NCBI RefSeq assembly: GCF_033880585.1
Contig: NZ_CP137624.1
Span: 186,001-250,000 of the forward strand
DNA: 64,000 bases
Origin: Lysinibacillus louembei
GTDB lineage: Bacteria > Bacillota > Bacilli > Bacillales_A > Planococcaceae
Direction: 5' to 3'
This document shows, one piece after another, positions 33,139-42,073 of the stretch (positions within the stretch are counted from its first letter, which is position 1; each line of letters opens with the position of its first letter). The notes below the pieces were generated by a model that saw nothing but the letters and a program-made list of their open reading frames with translations, did not search any database and had not been told where the DNA came from. The position numbers and the translations under genes were made by a program.

Positions 33139-34980
33139 TTATTTAATTGGTGCATCAGCAGTTAATTCGATATCTTGAAGTTCCGTTGGGTTAGAATAGT
33201 CAATGCTATAATTTTTCACACGTTTATTAACAGGTGAAAGTTCTAAACGGTACATCATTGGAACGATTGGAGCTAATTCAGCAATTTCTTTTTCGAATGC
33301 CGCAAACTGTGCCGCACGGTAAGATGCATCGAATGCCTCTGGAGAATCCATGTTCAATAAAGTTTGTTGTAAGCTCTCAGATGTGTAGCGAGAGAAGTTA
33401 TATTGAGCATTAAGTCCATATGTGCTAATTTGAGATGGGTTAGTACCTACACCCCATGCAGCCATAAAGATATCAATGTTCGGATCATCCGCTTGAACTC
33501 GGTCATAGAATGAGTTGAATTCAAGTGTACGGCCATCTGTGAATACTACATTTAAGCCAACTTCTTTCCAGTTTTGTAACCAGAATGCTGCAATTTGCTC
33601 AGCTACATCGTCACCTGACATTGTAGCAAATTTAATTTCAAGTGGTTTACCATCTTTATCTTCACGGAAGCCGTCGCCGTCAACATCTTTGAAGCCAGCG
33701 TCGTCTAATAATTGGTTTGCTTTTTCAGGATCGTATTTATATCCTTCTAATTCAGGATTGTAATATGATTTAAATACTGGTGGCATGATAGCATTTGCAC
33801 GCTCACGTAAACCATCATAGAACACTTCTGTTACTTCTTCAACGTTTAATGCATAAGCCATAGCTTGACGTAAGTTTACGTCACCCATTTTAGAGTTTTC
33901 TAAATCTGTTACTACAGCTTTAGTTTCTGAATCCCATTTACCTACTTTAAAGCCTAGGTATGAGTAGTAAAGCTCAGGGCGAGCTAAAATATCAATGTTT
34001 GTTAAGTTTTCGATTTCTGGATATTGCGCAGAACCGAATGATAATGCTAAGTCATATTCGCCAGCCTCTAAAGCTTTTGCGATAGAAGCAGGTGGTACTA
34101 CTTTTACGATAACGCCATCTAATTTCGGCTTACCTTTCCAGTAGTGCTCATTTGCTTTGTATTGTACAGACTCACCAGGAACAATGCGATCAATTACGAA
34201 AGCACCAAGTGTAACTGGATTTTTACGAACTGCATCATGCTCTACTAAGTCCGCTACAGGAACATCACCAAGGATGTGGCTTGGCTCAGCATATGTCCAA
34301 AGACCATCACCACCAGAAGCTAATGCTGGAGAAATCTGTTTCATATGAATTTCTAAAGTTGTTTCATCAATCTTTTTCAGACCAGAAATTGTGTCTGCTG
34401 TACCATTATGATACTCTTCAACACCGATAATATTTTTTAGCTCTTCGCCATAACGAACACCTGTATAATCAGCGTGTGCGATAATTTCATATGGTAAAAT
34501 TAAATCTTCGATTTTTAATGGCTCGCCATCAGACCATTTAACACCTTCACGAATTTTAATCGTTACGATACTTGGCTCACCCTCTTTTTCTGCTGGCTTT
34601 GATTCCATGCTAGCAATACCTTCATCAGTAATTAAAAAGTCACCGTCAGTTTTGAAAAGAGAATTAGATGCGAATGATAATAAATCACCATCGTATGCAT
34701 CTTCATATAATGCATATGAGAAGATACCTTGGAAAGGTGAATCCTTCTGCATTGCTACCATTAATGTACCGCCCTCAATAGCAGTACCGTCATTTTCAAC
34801 AGCTAATTGGAAACCATCTTCTTGCTCAGTATTTGTTTCTTCATTAGTCGTTGTGCCACCGTCAGTTTTATTTGTGTCAGTGCCTTTGCTTGCGTCTTCG
34901 TTCTTATCTCCGCCACATGCAGCTAATACAAACATTAGTGCAAATAACATCGCTAGAAGAGCCCAACGTTGTTTCTTCAT
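33139..34980 (-). CDS. oppA: Oligopeptide ABC transporter substrate-binding lipoprotein
   Basis: A 613-residue SBP_bac_5 protein. The signal peptide ends in lipobox LAAC (ALMFVLAACGGDKNED), followed by a Thr/Glu/Asp-rich linker and then family segments VKWSDGEPLKIEDLILPYE and LRQAMAYALNVEEVTEVFYD. It captures peptides outside the membrane for the OppBCDF complex encoded upstream. It is last in the cluster, 366 bases after oppC. Peptide preference, and whether it is Opp- or App-type, cannot be told. Confidence 0.94.
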   Translation of the reverse strand: MKKQRWALLAMLFALMFVLAACGGDKNEDASKGTDTNKTDGGTTTNEETNTEQEDGFQLAVENDGTAIEGGTLMVAMQKDSPFQGIFSYALYEDAYDGDLLSFASNSLFKTDGDFLITDEGIASMESKPAEKEGEPSIVTIKIREGVKWSDGEPLKIEDLILPYEIIAHADYTGVRYGEELKNIIGVEEYHNGTADTISGLKKIDETTLEIHMKQISPALASGGDGLWTYAEPSHILGDVPVADLVEHDAVRKNPVTLGAFVIDRIVPGESVQYKANEHYWKGKPKLDGVIVKVVPPASIAKALEAGEYDLALSFGSAQYPEIENLTNIDILARPELYYSYLGFKVGKWDSETKAVVTDLENSKMGDVNLRQAMAYALNVEEVTEVFYDGLRERANAIMPPVFKSYYNPELEGYKYDPEKANQLLDDAGFKDVDGDGFREDKDGKPLEIKFATMSGDDVAEQIAAFWLQNWKEVGLNVVFTDGRTLEFNSFYDRVQADDPNIDIFMAAWGVGTNPSQISTYGLNAQYNFSRYTSESLQQTLLNMDSPEAFDASYRAAQFAAFEKEIAELAPIVPMMYRLELSPVNKRVKNYSIDYSNPTELQDIELTADAPIK

Positions 34981-35346
34981 TTTATTTCCTCCCTTTTTTG
35001 CCTCAGCTAGAAATTGTACCTATAAACACTAGCCATATTTATCAAAACACATTTATCAAATTGATAAACGCGATGGTACCAATCTTTTCTGTACCAAATG
35101 TATTAGCGCTAAAATGAAAGCGCTAGCAACAAGTACAAAACCATAAATACATTCTAGTAAATCTTTCAAAAAAAATCAATTTTCAGTTTTTTCTGAATAT
35201 AATAAATTAATAGTTTATTCAAGAAGCACCTATTTAAAGTTACTACTTTCATATCTTAACTATTTTATATGCAAAAAGTCTAGTATAATTTCATGAATTT
35301 TGAGAGAAATTTAGAAAATATTTTCTAAATTTCCCTCTTCATGCTA
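34981..35346 (-). promoter_or_regulatory. oppC-oppA intergenic region
   Basis: This AT-rich spacer holds no gene. A near-perfect 18-bp palindrome lies at 35302-35337. Further on, ATTTTCAG...CTGAATAT at about 35179-35200 resembles a CodY-type motif (AATTTTCWGAAAATT) with mismatches. It could hold a separate oppA promoter or a processing site that raises oppA transcript level. Confidence 0.4.
35302..35337 (-). terminator. Palindrome after oppC, leaky terminator or processing stem
   Basis: GAGAGAAATTTAGAAAAT (35302-35319) is the inverse of ATTTTCTAAATTTCCCTC (35320-35337) with one mismatch. There is no U-run after it on the minus strand, so RNA protection or partial termination is more likely than full termination. 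Confidence 0.5.
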
Positions 35347-36252
35347 TTAACCTAGGCGCTGCTTAGCATCTGCTGCACGACGTAAAGCTTGTCCAACATA
35401 GTTGATTGAAAGCATTAAAATTAAAATAAATAATGCTGCTGGTAGCCATACCCACCAATATGTTGACATAACTAACGGGTTATTTGCATATGCTACAAGT
35501 GTTCCTAATGAAGGCGTTGACGGTGGTAAACCGAAGCCTAAAAAAGTCAAACCTGTTTCAATCCCAATATTCCCTGCAAAGTTTAATGTTGCTTCAACAA
35601 TTAAAATAGAACTAATATTTGGCATTACTTCCTTGAAAATAATAACAAAATCATTTGTACCAAGCGTTTTCGAAGCATTTACATAATCACGACGGCTTTC
35701 TGATAATGCTTTTGAACGTACGAGACGTGCAATACCAGTCCAACCGAATATACTCACAATGATAATAAACGTAAAAACTGTATACTTCGGTACAATTGTA
35801 ATAAATACAATGATAATCATTAAAGATGGCAATGTGATGAAGAAGTCGATAATACGCATAAACATATTATCAATCCAGCCACCAAAATAACCACAGGCTA
35901 AACCGATAAAAATACCTGCTATACCTGTAATTAATGTAATCGCAATCGCAATTAATAACGAGTTTTTAGCCCCGATAATCAACTGTCCAAAAATATCACT
36001 ACCACCAATATCTGCTCCAAGCCAATGAGCGGTACTCGGTGGTGCATATTTATCACGTAACGATACTTTCATGACCTCTGCTGGGTCGAAAAATAATGAT
36101 GCGATAAAAACACCTGAAATCGTTAAAACCATCAAAACTAATGAAAACATCGCCACTTTATCTTTTAGAAACTCGCGCCATATTACTTGAAAGCCTGTTG
36201 GCGGAGCGCTGACGATTTCTTGTTCTTTTTTATTGTCTTTCTCTTTAACCAC
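35347..36252 (-). CDS. oppC: Oligopeptide ABC transporter permease OppC
   Basis: A roughly 301-residue inner-membrane permease. A cytoplasmic N-terminal tail comes first, then one helix, a periplasmic domain (KYAPPSTAHWLGADIGGSDI) and five helices. The EAA-type loop is YVNASKTLGTNDFVIIFKEV. It pairs with OppB to form the channel. The GTG at 36252 has GGAGAGG eight bases upstream, better than the GTG at 36261. Confidence 0.93.
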   Translation of the reverse strand: MVKEKDNKKEQEIVSAPPTGFQVIWREFLKDKVAMFSLVLMVLTISGVFIASLFFDPAEVMKVSLRDKYAPPSTAHWLGADIGGSDIFGQLIIGAKNSLLIAIAITLITGIAGIFIGLACGYFGGWIDNMFMRIIDFFITLPSLMIIIVFITIVPKYTVFTFIIIVSIFGWTGIARLVRSKALSESRRDYVNASKTLGTNDFVIIFKEVMPNISSILIVEATLNFAGNIGIETGLTFLGFGLPPSTPSLGTLVAYANNPLVMSTYWWVWLPAALFILILMLSINYVGQALRRAADAKQRLG

Positions 36253-36284
36253 TTTTTTCACCTCTCCTTAACTTATTATTTTGT

Positions 36285-37247
36285 CTATTCAATCCTAATT
36301 CGTGGGTCAACAATACTCATAATAATATCGGATAATAGACTACCTAATAACGCTAAGAAGCCGTATAACATAACGAGTGCCGTGATAACACTATAGTCAC
36401 GTGATGCAATAGACGAAATAAATAGTTGCCCCATACCTGGATATGCGAAAATTGTTTCAATGAAAATAGAACCGCCTAATAAGCCCGTAATTGTAAAACC
36501 AATAAATGCTGCAACTGGTAATAACGAGTTACGGAAAATATGTCGAGAATACACTTTACGTGCTGGCACACCTTTTGCTCGTGCTGTACGTACATAGTCC
36601 ATGCCTTTTGCATCAACTACTTCTGTACGTAAATATTGGATAATTCCAACCGTTCCTAAAATCGCTGCTGTAAATGCAGGTAAAATCATATGATAGATTT
36701 TACTCATATAATAGCCAGCCGAGCCTGGCACTTCACGCACATCTACTGAGCCTGTTGTTGGGAACCAGTGTAATTGATAACCGAAGAAGTATAGCAAAAT
36801 TAATGCTAATACGAATGTCGGTATGGCAAAGCTTACAAAACTATATAAAACTACCCCTCTGTCAAACCAGCTGTTATGGAAACGCCCTGCCAATACCCCT
36901 AATGGCACTGCGATTGCATAAAGCATTACAGCTGTTAATAACGATAACCAGAACGTATTTAACGCACGTTCACCGATTAATGTTGATACTTTTACTTTGT
37001 ACGTATAACTGTTTCCAAACTCCCCTTGGAAAGCATTACCAACCCAACGCGCATATTGTTGATACCATGGATCATTCAAACCATTTATTTCACGCAATTC
37101 TTCAATACGTGCAGGATCTGTTTCAGGCGTAATTTTACCTGTAAATGGATCACCAGGCATGTTTTTCGCCATAATGAAAATTAATAAACTCAGCACAAAT
37201 AATTGTGGAATCATAATTAAGAAACGTCTAATAATCGTTTTCCACAT
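36285..37247 (-). CDS. oppB: Oligopeptide ABC transporter permease OppB
   Basis: A 320-residue permease with the OppB/DppB layout. The first helix is IPQLFVLSLLIFIMAKNMPG, followed by a periplasmic stretch (GDPFTGKITPETDPARIEEL), five more helices and the EAA loop YVRTARAKGVPARKVYSRHI. It starts with ATG preceded by GGGAGGC, almost touching the oppF stop. Confidence 0.95.
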   Translation of the reverse strand: MWKTIIRRFLIMIPQLFVLSLLIFIMAKNMPGDPFTGKITPETDPARIEELREINGLNDPWYQQYARWVGNAFQGEFGNSYTYKVKVSTLIGERALNTFWLSLLTAVMLYAIAVPLGVLAGRFHNSWFDRGVVLYSFVSFAIPTFVLALILLYFFGYQLHWFPTTGSVDVREVPGSAGYYMSKIYHMILPAFTAAILGTVGIIQYLRTEVVDAKGMDYVRTARAKGVPARKVYSRHIFRNSLLPVAAFIGFTITGLLGGSIFIETIFAYPGMGQLFISSIASRDYSVITALVMLYGFLALLGSLLSDIIMSIVDPRIRIE

Positions 37248-37248
37248 A

Positions 37249-38199
37249 TTAATTGCCTCCCTTCAAAGCTGAAGAAGTTGCAGCGACAAAATGCGTGTCT
37301 GAAATTGGTGTTAAATCATACACTCGACCATTTTCATCGAAATACTGCTTATGCTCTACTTGATAGTTACGTTCTACTTCAATACGCTCACGTTTGCGTT
37401 CTTCACGTCCCATTGGTGAAACATCTGGAATTGCAGATAATAAGCGCTTTGTATAAATATGCTGTGGATTTTCATAAATATCATGCTTTGTACCAGACTC
37501 TACGAAACGTCCTTTATACATAATAGAAATATAGTCACACATATGCTTCACAACACCTAAGTCATGTGAAATAAATAAATAGCTTAAGCCATACTCTTCT
37601 TGAATATCTTTCATAAAGTTTAATACTTGTGCTTGTACAGATAAATCAAGTGCCGAAACTGGCTCATCCGCAATGATTAATTTAGGATTTGTCGCAATCG
37701 CACGTGCAATACCAAGACGTTGCTTTTGACCACCTGAAAATTCATGTGGATATTTTAATTTCGCATCTTCTGGCATACCAACAATCGCTAAAAGCTCATT
37801 GATTCTGCGACTTTCCTCCTGAGGCGTTAGCTTCAAAAAGTTGCGAATTGGCTCTGCTAAAATATCTTGTACACGCTTTCTTGGATTCATACTTGAATGA
37901 GAATCTTGGAAAATCATTTGAATATCACGATTATAAGCCGACGTACGATCACGACGCTTATTCGTTACATTTTCACCCTCATAAATAATAGATCCTGAAG
38001 AAATTTTTTCTAAGCCAATAATAGACTTACCTGTTGTTGACTTACCACAGCCTGATTCGCCAACTAAGCCATAAGCTTTTCCTTTTTCGAATTCCATTGA
38101 AATGCCATCAACAGCATATACGTTATCAATTACTGTATTAAAAAATCCACCGCGAATTGGGTAATGGACTTTTAAATCTTTTATTTGCATAAAGCTCAT
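37249..38199 (-). CDS. oppF: Oligopeptide ABC transporter ATPase OppF
   Basis: A 316-residue ATPase. Walker A GLVGESGCGKSTTGKSI, Q-loop MIFQDSHSSMNP, signature FSGGQKQRLGIARAI, Walker B LIIADEPVSALD and H-loop FISHDLGVV are all present. The C-terminal oligopeptide extension replaces the usual cysteine motif with charged sequence. Its start overlaps the oppD stop (TAATG). Confidence 0.95.
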   Translation of the reverse strand: MSFMQIKDLKVHYPIRGGFFNTVIDNVYAVDGISMEFEKGKAYGLVGESGCGKSTTGKSIIGLEKISSGSIIYEGENVTNKRRDRTSAYNRDIQMIFQDSHSSMNPRKRVQDILAEPIRNFLKLTPQEESRRINELLAIVGMPEDAKLKYPHEFSGGQKQRLGIARAIATNPKLIIADEPVSALDLSVQAQVLNFMKDIQEEYGLSYLFISHDLGVVKHMCDYISIMYKGRFVESGTKHDIYENPQHIYTKRLLSAIPDVSPMGREERKRERIEVERNYQVEHKQYFDENGRVYDLTPISDTHFVAATSSALKGGN

Positions 38200-39209
38200 T
38201 ATGCACGTCCTCCTTCTTCGCCTTTAAAGTAGAATTCCTTATAGCACGTACATCTTACAAAATGATTTGGTGCTACTTCGTGCAACACAGGGTCTTTCTC
38301 ATGCGCACTTTCCGGAATCCAAGAAATACGTGGTGAGAAACGACATCCTTGACGTGGCAATTTCATTAAAGAAGGCACGATACCTTCGATAACATTTAGT
38401 TTTTTCCCATCCGAGTTCATTTGTGGAATTGAATTAAATAATGAACGCGTGTATGGATGTTTCGGATTATTAAATAATTCCTCTACTGGTGCCTCTTCGA
38501 TAATTTGACCGGCATACATAACAGCTACACGATCAGCTACTTCAGCTACAACACCTAAATCGTGTGTAATTAAGATAATACCTGAGCCTGTCTCTGCCTG
38601 TAAGTCTTTTAGTAAGTCCAAAATTTGAGCCTGGATTGTTACATCCAAAGCCGTTGTCGGTTCATCCGCAATAATAATTTGCGGCTTACAAGAAATCGCA
38701 ATCGCAATAATAACACGCTGACGCATACCACCAGATAATTGGTGTGGGAATTGTCTTGCAACACGTTGTGGGTTTGGAATTCCAACTTGCGTTAATAGTT
38801 CGAAAACTCGAGCTACACGTTGTTCCTTTGTTAACTTAGTATGATAAATTAAACTTTCCTCAATCTGCTCCCCAATACGCATTAATGGATTTAATGCAGA
38901 AAGCGGATCCTGGAAAATCATTCCTATATCCATACCACGAACATCGTTGAACTCATCCTCGCTTAATTTTGCAAGATTTTTATTTTTAAATAAAATCTCA
39001 CCTTGCACTCGCGTTTTATTATGGTCATGAAGTCCAATAATTGATGTGGCTAATGTACTTTTACCACAGCCTGATTCGCCAACAATCGCCAGGATTTCGT
39101 TTTTTCTTAACGTTAATGATACACCATCTACTGCATCGAAGTATGTATCCTTAATTCGAAAACCTGTATGTAAATCTTTAATTACTAAAAGCTCTTCTGA
39201 CGTTTTCAA
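38199..39209 (-). CDS. oppD: Oligopeptide ABC transporter ATPase OppD/AppD
   Basis: A 336-residue ATPase. Walker A VGESGCGKSTLATSI, Q-loop MIFQDPLSALNP, signature LSGGMRQRVIIAIAI and Walker B IIIADEPTTALD are intact. The C-terminal extension reads GCRFSPRISWIPESAHEKDP and then HFVRCTCYKEF. It lacks the CP-type cysteine pair usual after SPR in many OppD proteins. Start is TTG at 39209, with GGAG seven bases upstream. It leads the D-F-B-C-A cluster, an order closest to app operons. Confidence 0.93.
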   Translation of the reverse strand: MKTSEELLVIKDLHTGFRIKDTYFDAVDGVSLTLRKNEILAIVGESGCGKSTLATSIIGLHDHNKTRVQGEILFKNKNLAKLSEDEFNDVRGMDIGMIFQDPLSALNPLMRIGEQIEESLIYHTKLTKEQRVARVFELLTQVGIPNPQRVARQFPHQLSGGMRQRVIIAIAISCKPQIIIADEPTTALDVTIQAQILDLLKDLQAETGSGIILITHDLGVVAEVADRVAVMYAGQIIEEAPVEELFNNPKHPYTRSLFNSIPQMNSDGKKLNVIEGIVPSLMKLPRQGCRFSPRISWIPESAHEKDPVLHEVAPNHFVRCTCYKEFYFKGEEGGRA

Positions 39210-39255
39210 ATTCTTTCTCCTTTCAAGCAACCAGTTGAGAATATTATGACAATTT

Positions 39256-39270
39256 ATTATTCAGAAAAAA
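39256..39270. promoter_or_regulatory. CodY-like motif upstream of oppD
   Basis: ATTATTCAGAAAAAA matches 11 of 15 positions of AATTTTCWGAAAATT. It lies 47-61 bases upstream of the oppD start, between promoter and gene. CodY control of peptide transporters is well known, but the match is imperfect. Confidence 0.3.
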
Positions 39271-39336
39271 TCAATTATTCAAAACTGTTCCCTCATTCTT
39301 GATAGTATAATATAAAAGCTGACTATACCGCTTCAC

Positions 39337-39366
39337 ATTATACTCTTTGTAAATCTTCAAAGTCAA
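39337..39366 (-). promoter_or_regulatory. Sigma-A promoter of the opp cluster
   Basis: TTGACT (39366-39361) and TATAAT (39342-39337) on the minus strand are separated by 18 bases and would give a leader of about 125 bases before oppD. Confidence 0.65.
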
Positions 39367-39882
39367 TATGTCCATCTTTAGCTATTCTGACATAACATGA
39401 TTCTAAATTTAAATAATATTTTTGACAAGTCCTTTTTATTTTTTTCTTACTTTATCACTTTAAAGTGCTAGTTAATGCTTTTTATTCTGCATTATGCGCT
39501 ATTTTTCTATCAATTTAGAGCGAAGAATAAATTATATCAAAATAATTATAATGTCCCTTCTTAGATATAAGAATATTCAAACAATTACTTTCTGAATTGA
39601 CAATATCTGCGTTACATTGAATTTACATTCATTATGAATAACATACATATATGTAATATATGTAACATTAAGACTAGTTAAATAGTTATGAAGAAATAAT
39701 ATTTTCTTTTGTTAATTCGAAAGTCGAATTTTTATGTCTCTTTTACTTATTTACTTTTATTTTATATAGAACAACAGTAGAAAATATGCCATATTTCGCA
39801 TGTCGAACCAATAATTTAATATATTTTCGCTATTTTTTTAAAAAATTTCATAAAAAAATTTTTTTCTTTTTCATAAAAAAAC
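39367..39882. other. AT-rich gap upstream of the opp promoter
   Basis: About 500 bases with no gene on either strand. The sequence is extremely AT-rich. It contains an imperfect dyad built from ACATATATGTAATATATGT at about 39640-39665 and a small hairpin AATTCGA/TCGAATT at 39714-39730. These could be regulator sites or curved upstream DNA. Confidence 0.5.
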
Positions 39883-39916
39883 ACCTTATCTATTCCTAAA
39901 AAAGGAATGATAAGGT
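39883..39916 (-). terminator. Terminator after the GH13-like gene
   Basis: ACCTTATC-T-ATTCCT pairs with AGGAAT-GATAAGGT, followed on the minus strand by GUUUUUUUAU. Confidence 0.88.
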
Positions 39917-39924
39917 ATTTTTAA

Positions 39925-41394
39925 CTATTGAATGGCATCCTTTGTGCTACGTTTTTGGCGACCGCGCTTGATAATGACGATAACAAAAGTAACAAATAAC
40001 AGATAAACAATTCCTAATGCTACTAAATAAGGAATATTCCAGCCACGTTCATCAATAATTTGGTAAACGTCGGAAACTTCTCGGTCTAGCACAACAACGT
40101 ACTCATTATTTTTATTTTGCTTAACGATTTCATTGCTCAATACACCGCGTAGCTCTTTTCCTTCACCAATATCTTCTGCCTTCAAAATAATTTGCTTCGT
40201 TTTACTTGTATTGTTTGCAATAACTAGCCATTGCTCGTCTTCCAGCTTGCGTGTATAAGCAATTAAGCCATTATCATTTTCTACTAGTGCGAAATCACCT
40301 TGACGCATCGCAGCAGATTTATTTCGAATGCTTTGCAAATTACCGATGAAGTCAACGAGCTCTTCCTCTGTTTTAAAATTATAGATTTGATGTGCTTGCT
40401 CTCCTGCCTCACCATTCATCGCAATTTCTGTGCCATATTGCATTACTGGCACACCAGGCATAAACATCAATGGCAATATCGCCATCTTTAAGCGTGTAGG
40501 TGGGAACATTTTTTGCTCTGTTGCATCCAACACAAAGCGATCTGTTTGTAATGAATCAATCATTAATTGTGGTGCTGCCTCTTGATTTTCTAAGTAAGGT
40601 TCAACATCTTTCAGCAAATCAGCTGTTGATAAATCTACATTTTTAAACATATTTCGATATACAGTTGCCGCATCTGCTGCAAATGCGGCATCAAAATTGG
40701 CTTCACTCGCTTCGTTTGAAATGACATATAGTGCGCTGTTTTGTGCTTTCAAGGAATCAATTAAACGATTTAAAAAAGCTGTGTCCGCATCTGTAATATT
40801 CGTTAAACGGATACCTCCAAAATCATAGCTGTTGACAAATTGCATCAATGCTTCTTGTAAAGCAGCCTGCACTTCAGCATTTGCTAAATCCCATTGCACA
40901 AGCCCATTGTGCTCTGACTTAATCCATGCTTGTTTTGCTGAATCTTTCACCCATTCATGATTCACACTAACATTGGATAATGGGAAGTCCACCATGATTT
41001 CAATGCCTTCTTTATTGTAAGCTGAAATTAAATCTTTTAGCTCCTGCTCTGTACCAAAATGAGGCTCTAATTGCTCATAGCTTGTTGGTGTCCAACCATC
41101 ATATGTTTCTGTCGTGAATACAGATCCAATCGAAGTAATTGTAAAGCCCATTTTTTTTATTGTTGCAAGTCGATCCACTAAGCCATTGAAATCACCGCCA
41201 GCAAATTGAGCAGCATCTTGTCGATCTACATTGATATCATTGCCTGCGTTTTTATTAAAATAACGGTCAACTAATACATCATATATACTTTCATCTGTAA
41301 TCGTTCGTGTCTCCTTAGCATAGCTGACAGCTGATAATGGAGATATTATTAAAAATGCAGCGATTACTGCAGAAACCCATTTCATTATTTTCAT
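39925..41394 (-). CDS. Membrane-anchored alpha-amylase-like (GH13) protein with degenerate active site
   Basis: A 489-residue protein with a signal peptide (about 1-26), a GH13-like barrel, a C-terminal beta domain and a final membrane helix (about 455-475) plus basic tail. Barrel landmarks are VDRYFNKNAGND, FAGGDFNGLVDRL and MPGVPVMQYGTEIAMNG. Catalytic regions have changed. Region II reads GGIRLTNITD, with Thr at the nucleophile aspartate position (about 198). Region IV reads FVLDATEQ where FLDNHD is expected. Region I lacks its His. A binding or structural role is more likely than hydrolysis. Confidence 0.85.
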   Translation of the reverse strand: MKIMKWVSAVIAAFLIISPLSAVSYAKETRTITDESIYDVLVDRYFNKNAGNDINVDRQDAAQFAGGDFNGLVDRLATIKKMGFTITSIGSVFTTETYDGWTPTSYEQLEPHFGTEQELKDLISAYNKEGIEIMVDFPLSNVSVNHEWVKDSAKQAWIKSEHNGLVQWDLANAEVQAALQEALMQFVNSYDFGGIRLTNITDADTAFLNRLIDSLKAQNSALYVISNEASEANFDAAFAADAATVYRNMFKNVDLSTADLLKDVEPYLENQEAAPQLMIDSLQTDRFVLDATEQKMFPPTRLKMAILPLMFMPGVPVMQYGTEIAMNGEAGEQAHQIYNFKTEEELVDFIGNLQSIRNKSAAMRQGDFALVENDNGLIAYTRKLEDEQWLVIANNTSKTKQIILKAEDIGEGKELRGVLSNEIVKQNKNNEYVVVLDREVSDVYQIIDERGWNIPYLVALGIVYLLFVTFVIVIIKRGRQKRSTKDAIQ

Positions 41395-41509
41395 TTGAAG
41401 TTCTCTCCTAGCTCACAATAGTTCATCGTCATTTTACCAAACTTCAGCACCCTTTATCTATGACAATCCTGTAAATTAAAACGAAATACGGCAAATACGT
41501 GAACAAAAT

Positions 41510-41541
41510 AAAGGTGCAGAGACATATTGCTCTGCACCTTT
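41510..41541 (-). terminator. Terminator after yisL
   Basis: AAAGGTGCAGAG (41510-41521) and CTCTGCACCTTT (41530-41541) form a perfect 12-bp stem with A/T-rich flanks. Confidence 0.9.
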
Positions 41542-41545
41542 TATT

Positions 41546-41914
41546 TTAGAAATTCATACCGATTCCCATTGATAGCCCTAAATAAAGTGTTACTAATAAC
41601 ACGATAGCAAACAATCCCCAGAACATCGTTGTAGATTTCCCTTTTGTTTTACGTACTAAAATCATCTCCATGAAGCCGATGACAAGTATGCCAAACAATA
41701 CTTTCATATCATAAAACATATTGCTCTCCGCAACATTACCGCGCCATTCCATAAATAATGCGCCACCAGAAATAATAATTAAAATGTACATAACACGCAA
41801 TGTCATATGTACGCCTTTGTTTGGCTTACTTGCTAATGCAGCAATGAAAAATAGTACAAGTGCAATCACCCATGTCGTAACATGAAGATGCGTTGTGCTT
41901 GTTAAAAAACTCAT
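41546..41914 (-). CDS. yisL: UPF0344/DUF1516 membrane protein YisL
   Basis: A 122-residue protein with four predicted membrane helices. The conserved opening HLHVTTWVIALVLFFIA and the middle segment MILVRKTKGK are typical of YisL. Function is unknown. It is next to yisK, as in B. subtilis, though a REP-like palindrome and a terminator separate the two. Confidence 0.92.
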   Translation of the reverse strand: MSFLTSTTHLHVTTWVIALVLFFIAALASKPNKGVHMTLRVMYILIIISGGALFMEWRGNVAESNMFYDMKVLFGILVIGFMEMILVRKTKGKSTTMFWGLFAIVLLVTLYLGLSMGIGMNF

Positions 41915-41984
41915 TCGTATCCCACCTCATTTTTTCTCTTCATGACCTATCCTATCATGTGAGATAAGTAGTTTCAATGAATAT

Positions 41985-41997
41985 GGTGCCAGGCACC
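41985..41997. repeat. REP-like palindrome GGTGCCAGGCACC
   Basis: This 13-base palindrome matches a short dispersed repeat I recall from many Bacillaceae intergenic regions, where such motifs are linked to REP-associated tyrosine transposases. Only this copy was noticed here. Confidence 0.5.
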
Positions 41998-42026
41998 CAC
42001 ACAATTCTCACACAATTTCAAAGAAA

Positions 42027-42060
42027 AACCCGAATGATGCTATTCACATACATTCGGGTT
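42027..42060 (-). terminator. Terminator after yisK
   Basis: AACCCGAATG (42027-42036) and CATTCGGGTT (42051-42060) form a 10-bp stem. The minus-strand transcript continues with UUUUUCUUUG. Confidence 0.88.
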
Positions 42061-42073
42061 CTACTTCAATTAT

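Noticed and set aside
37249-38199. Idea that oppF and oppD are duplicated remnants
   Set aside because: Both ATPases are complete and distinct in sequence, as normal for a heterodimeric oligopeptide transporter.
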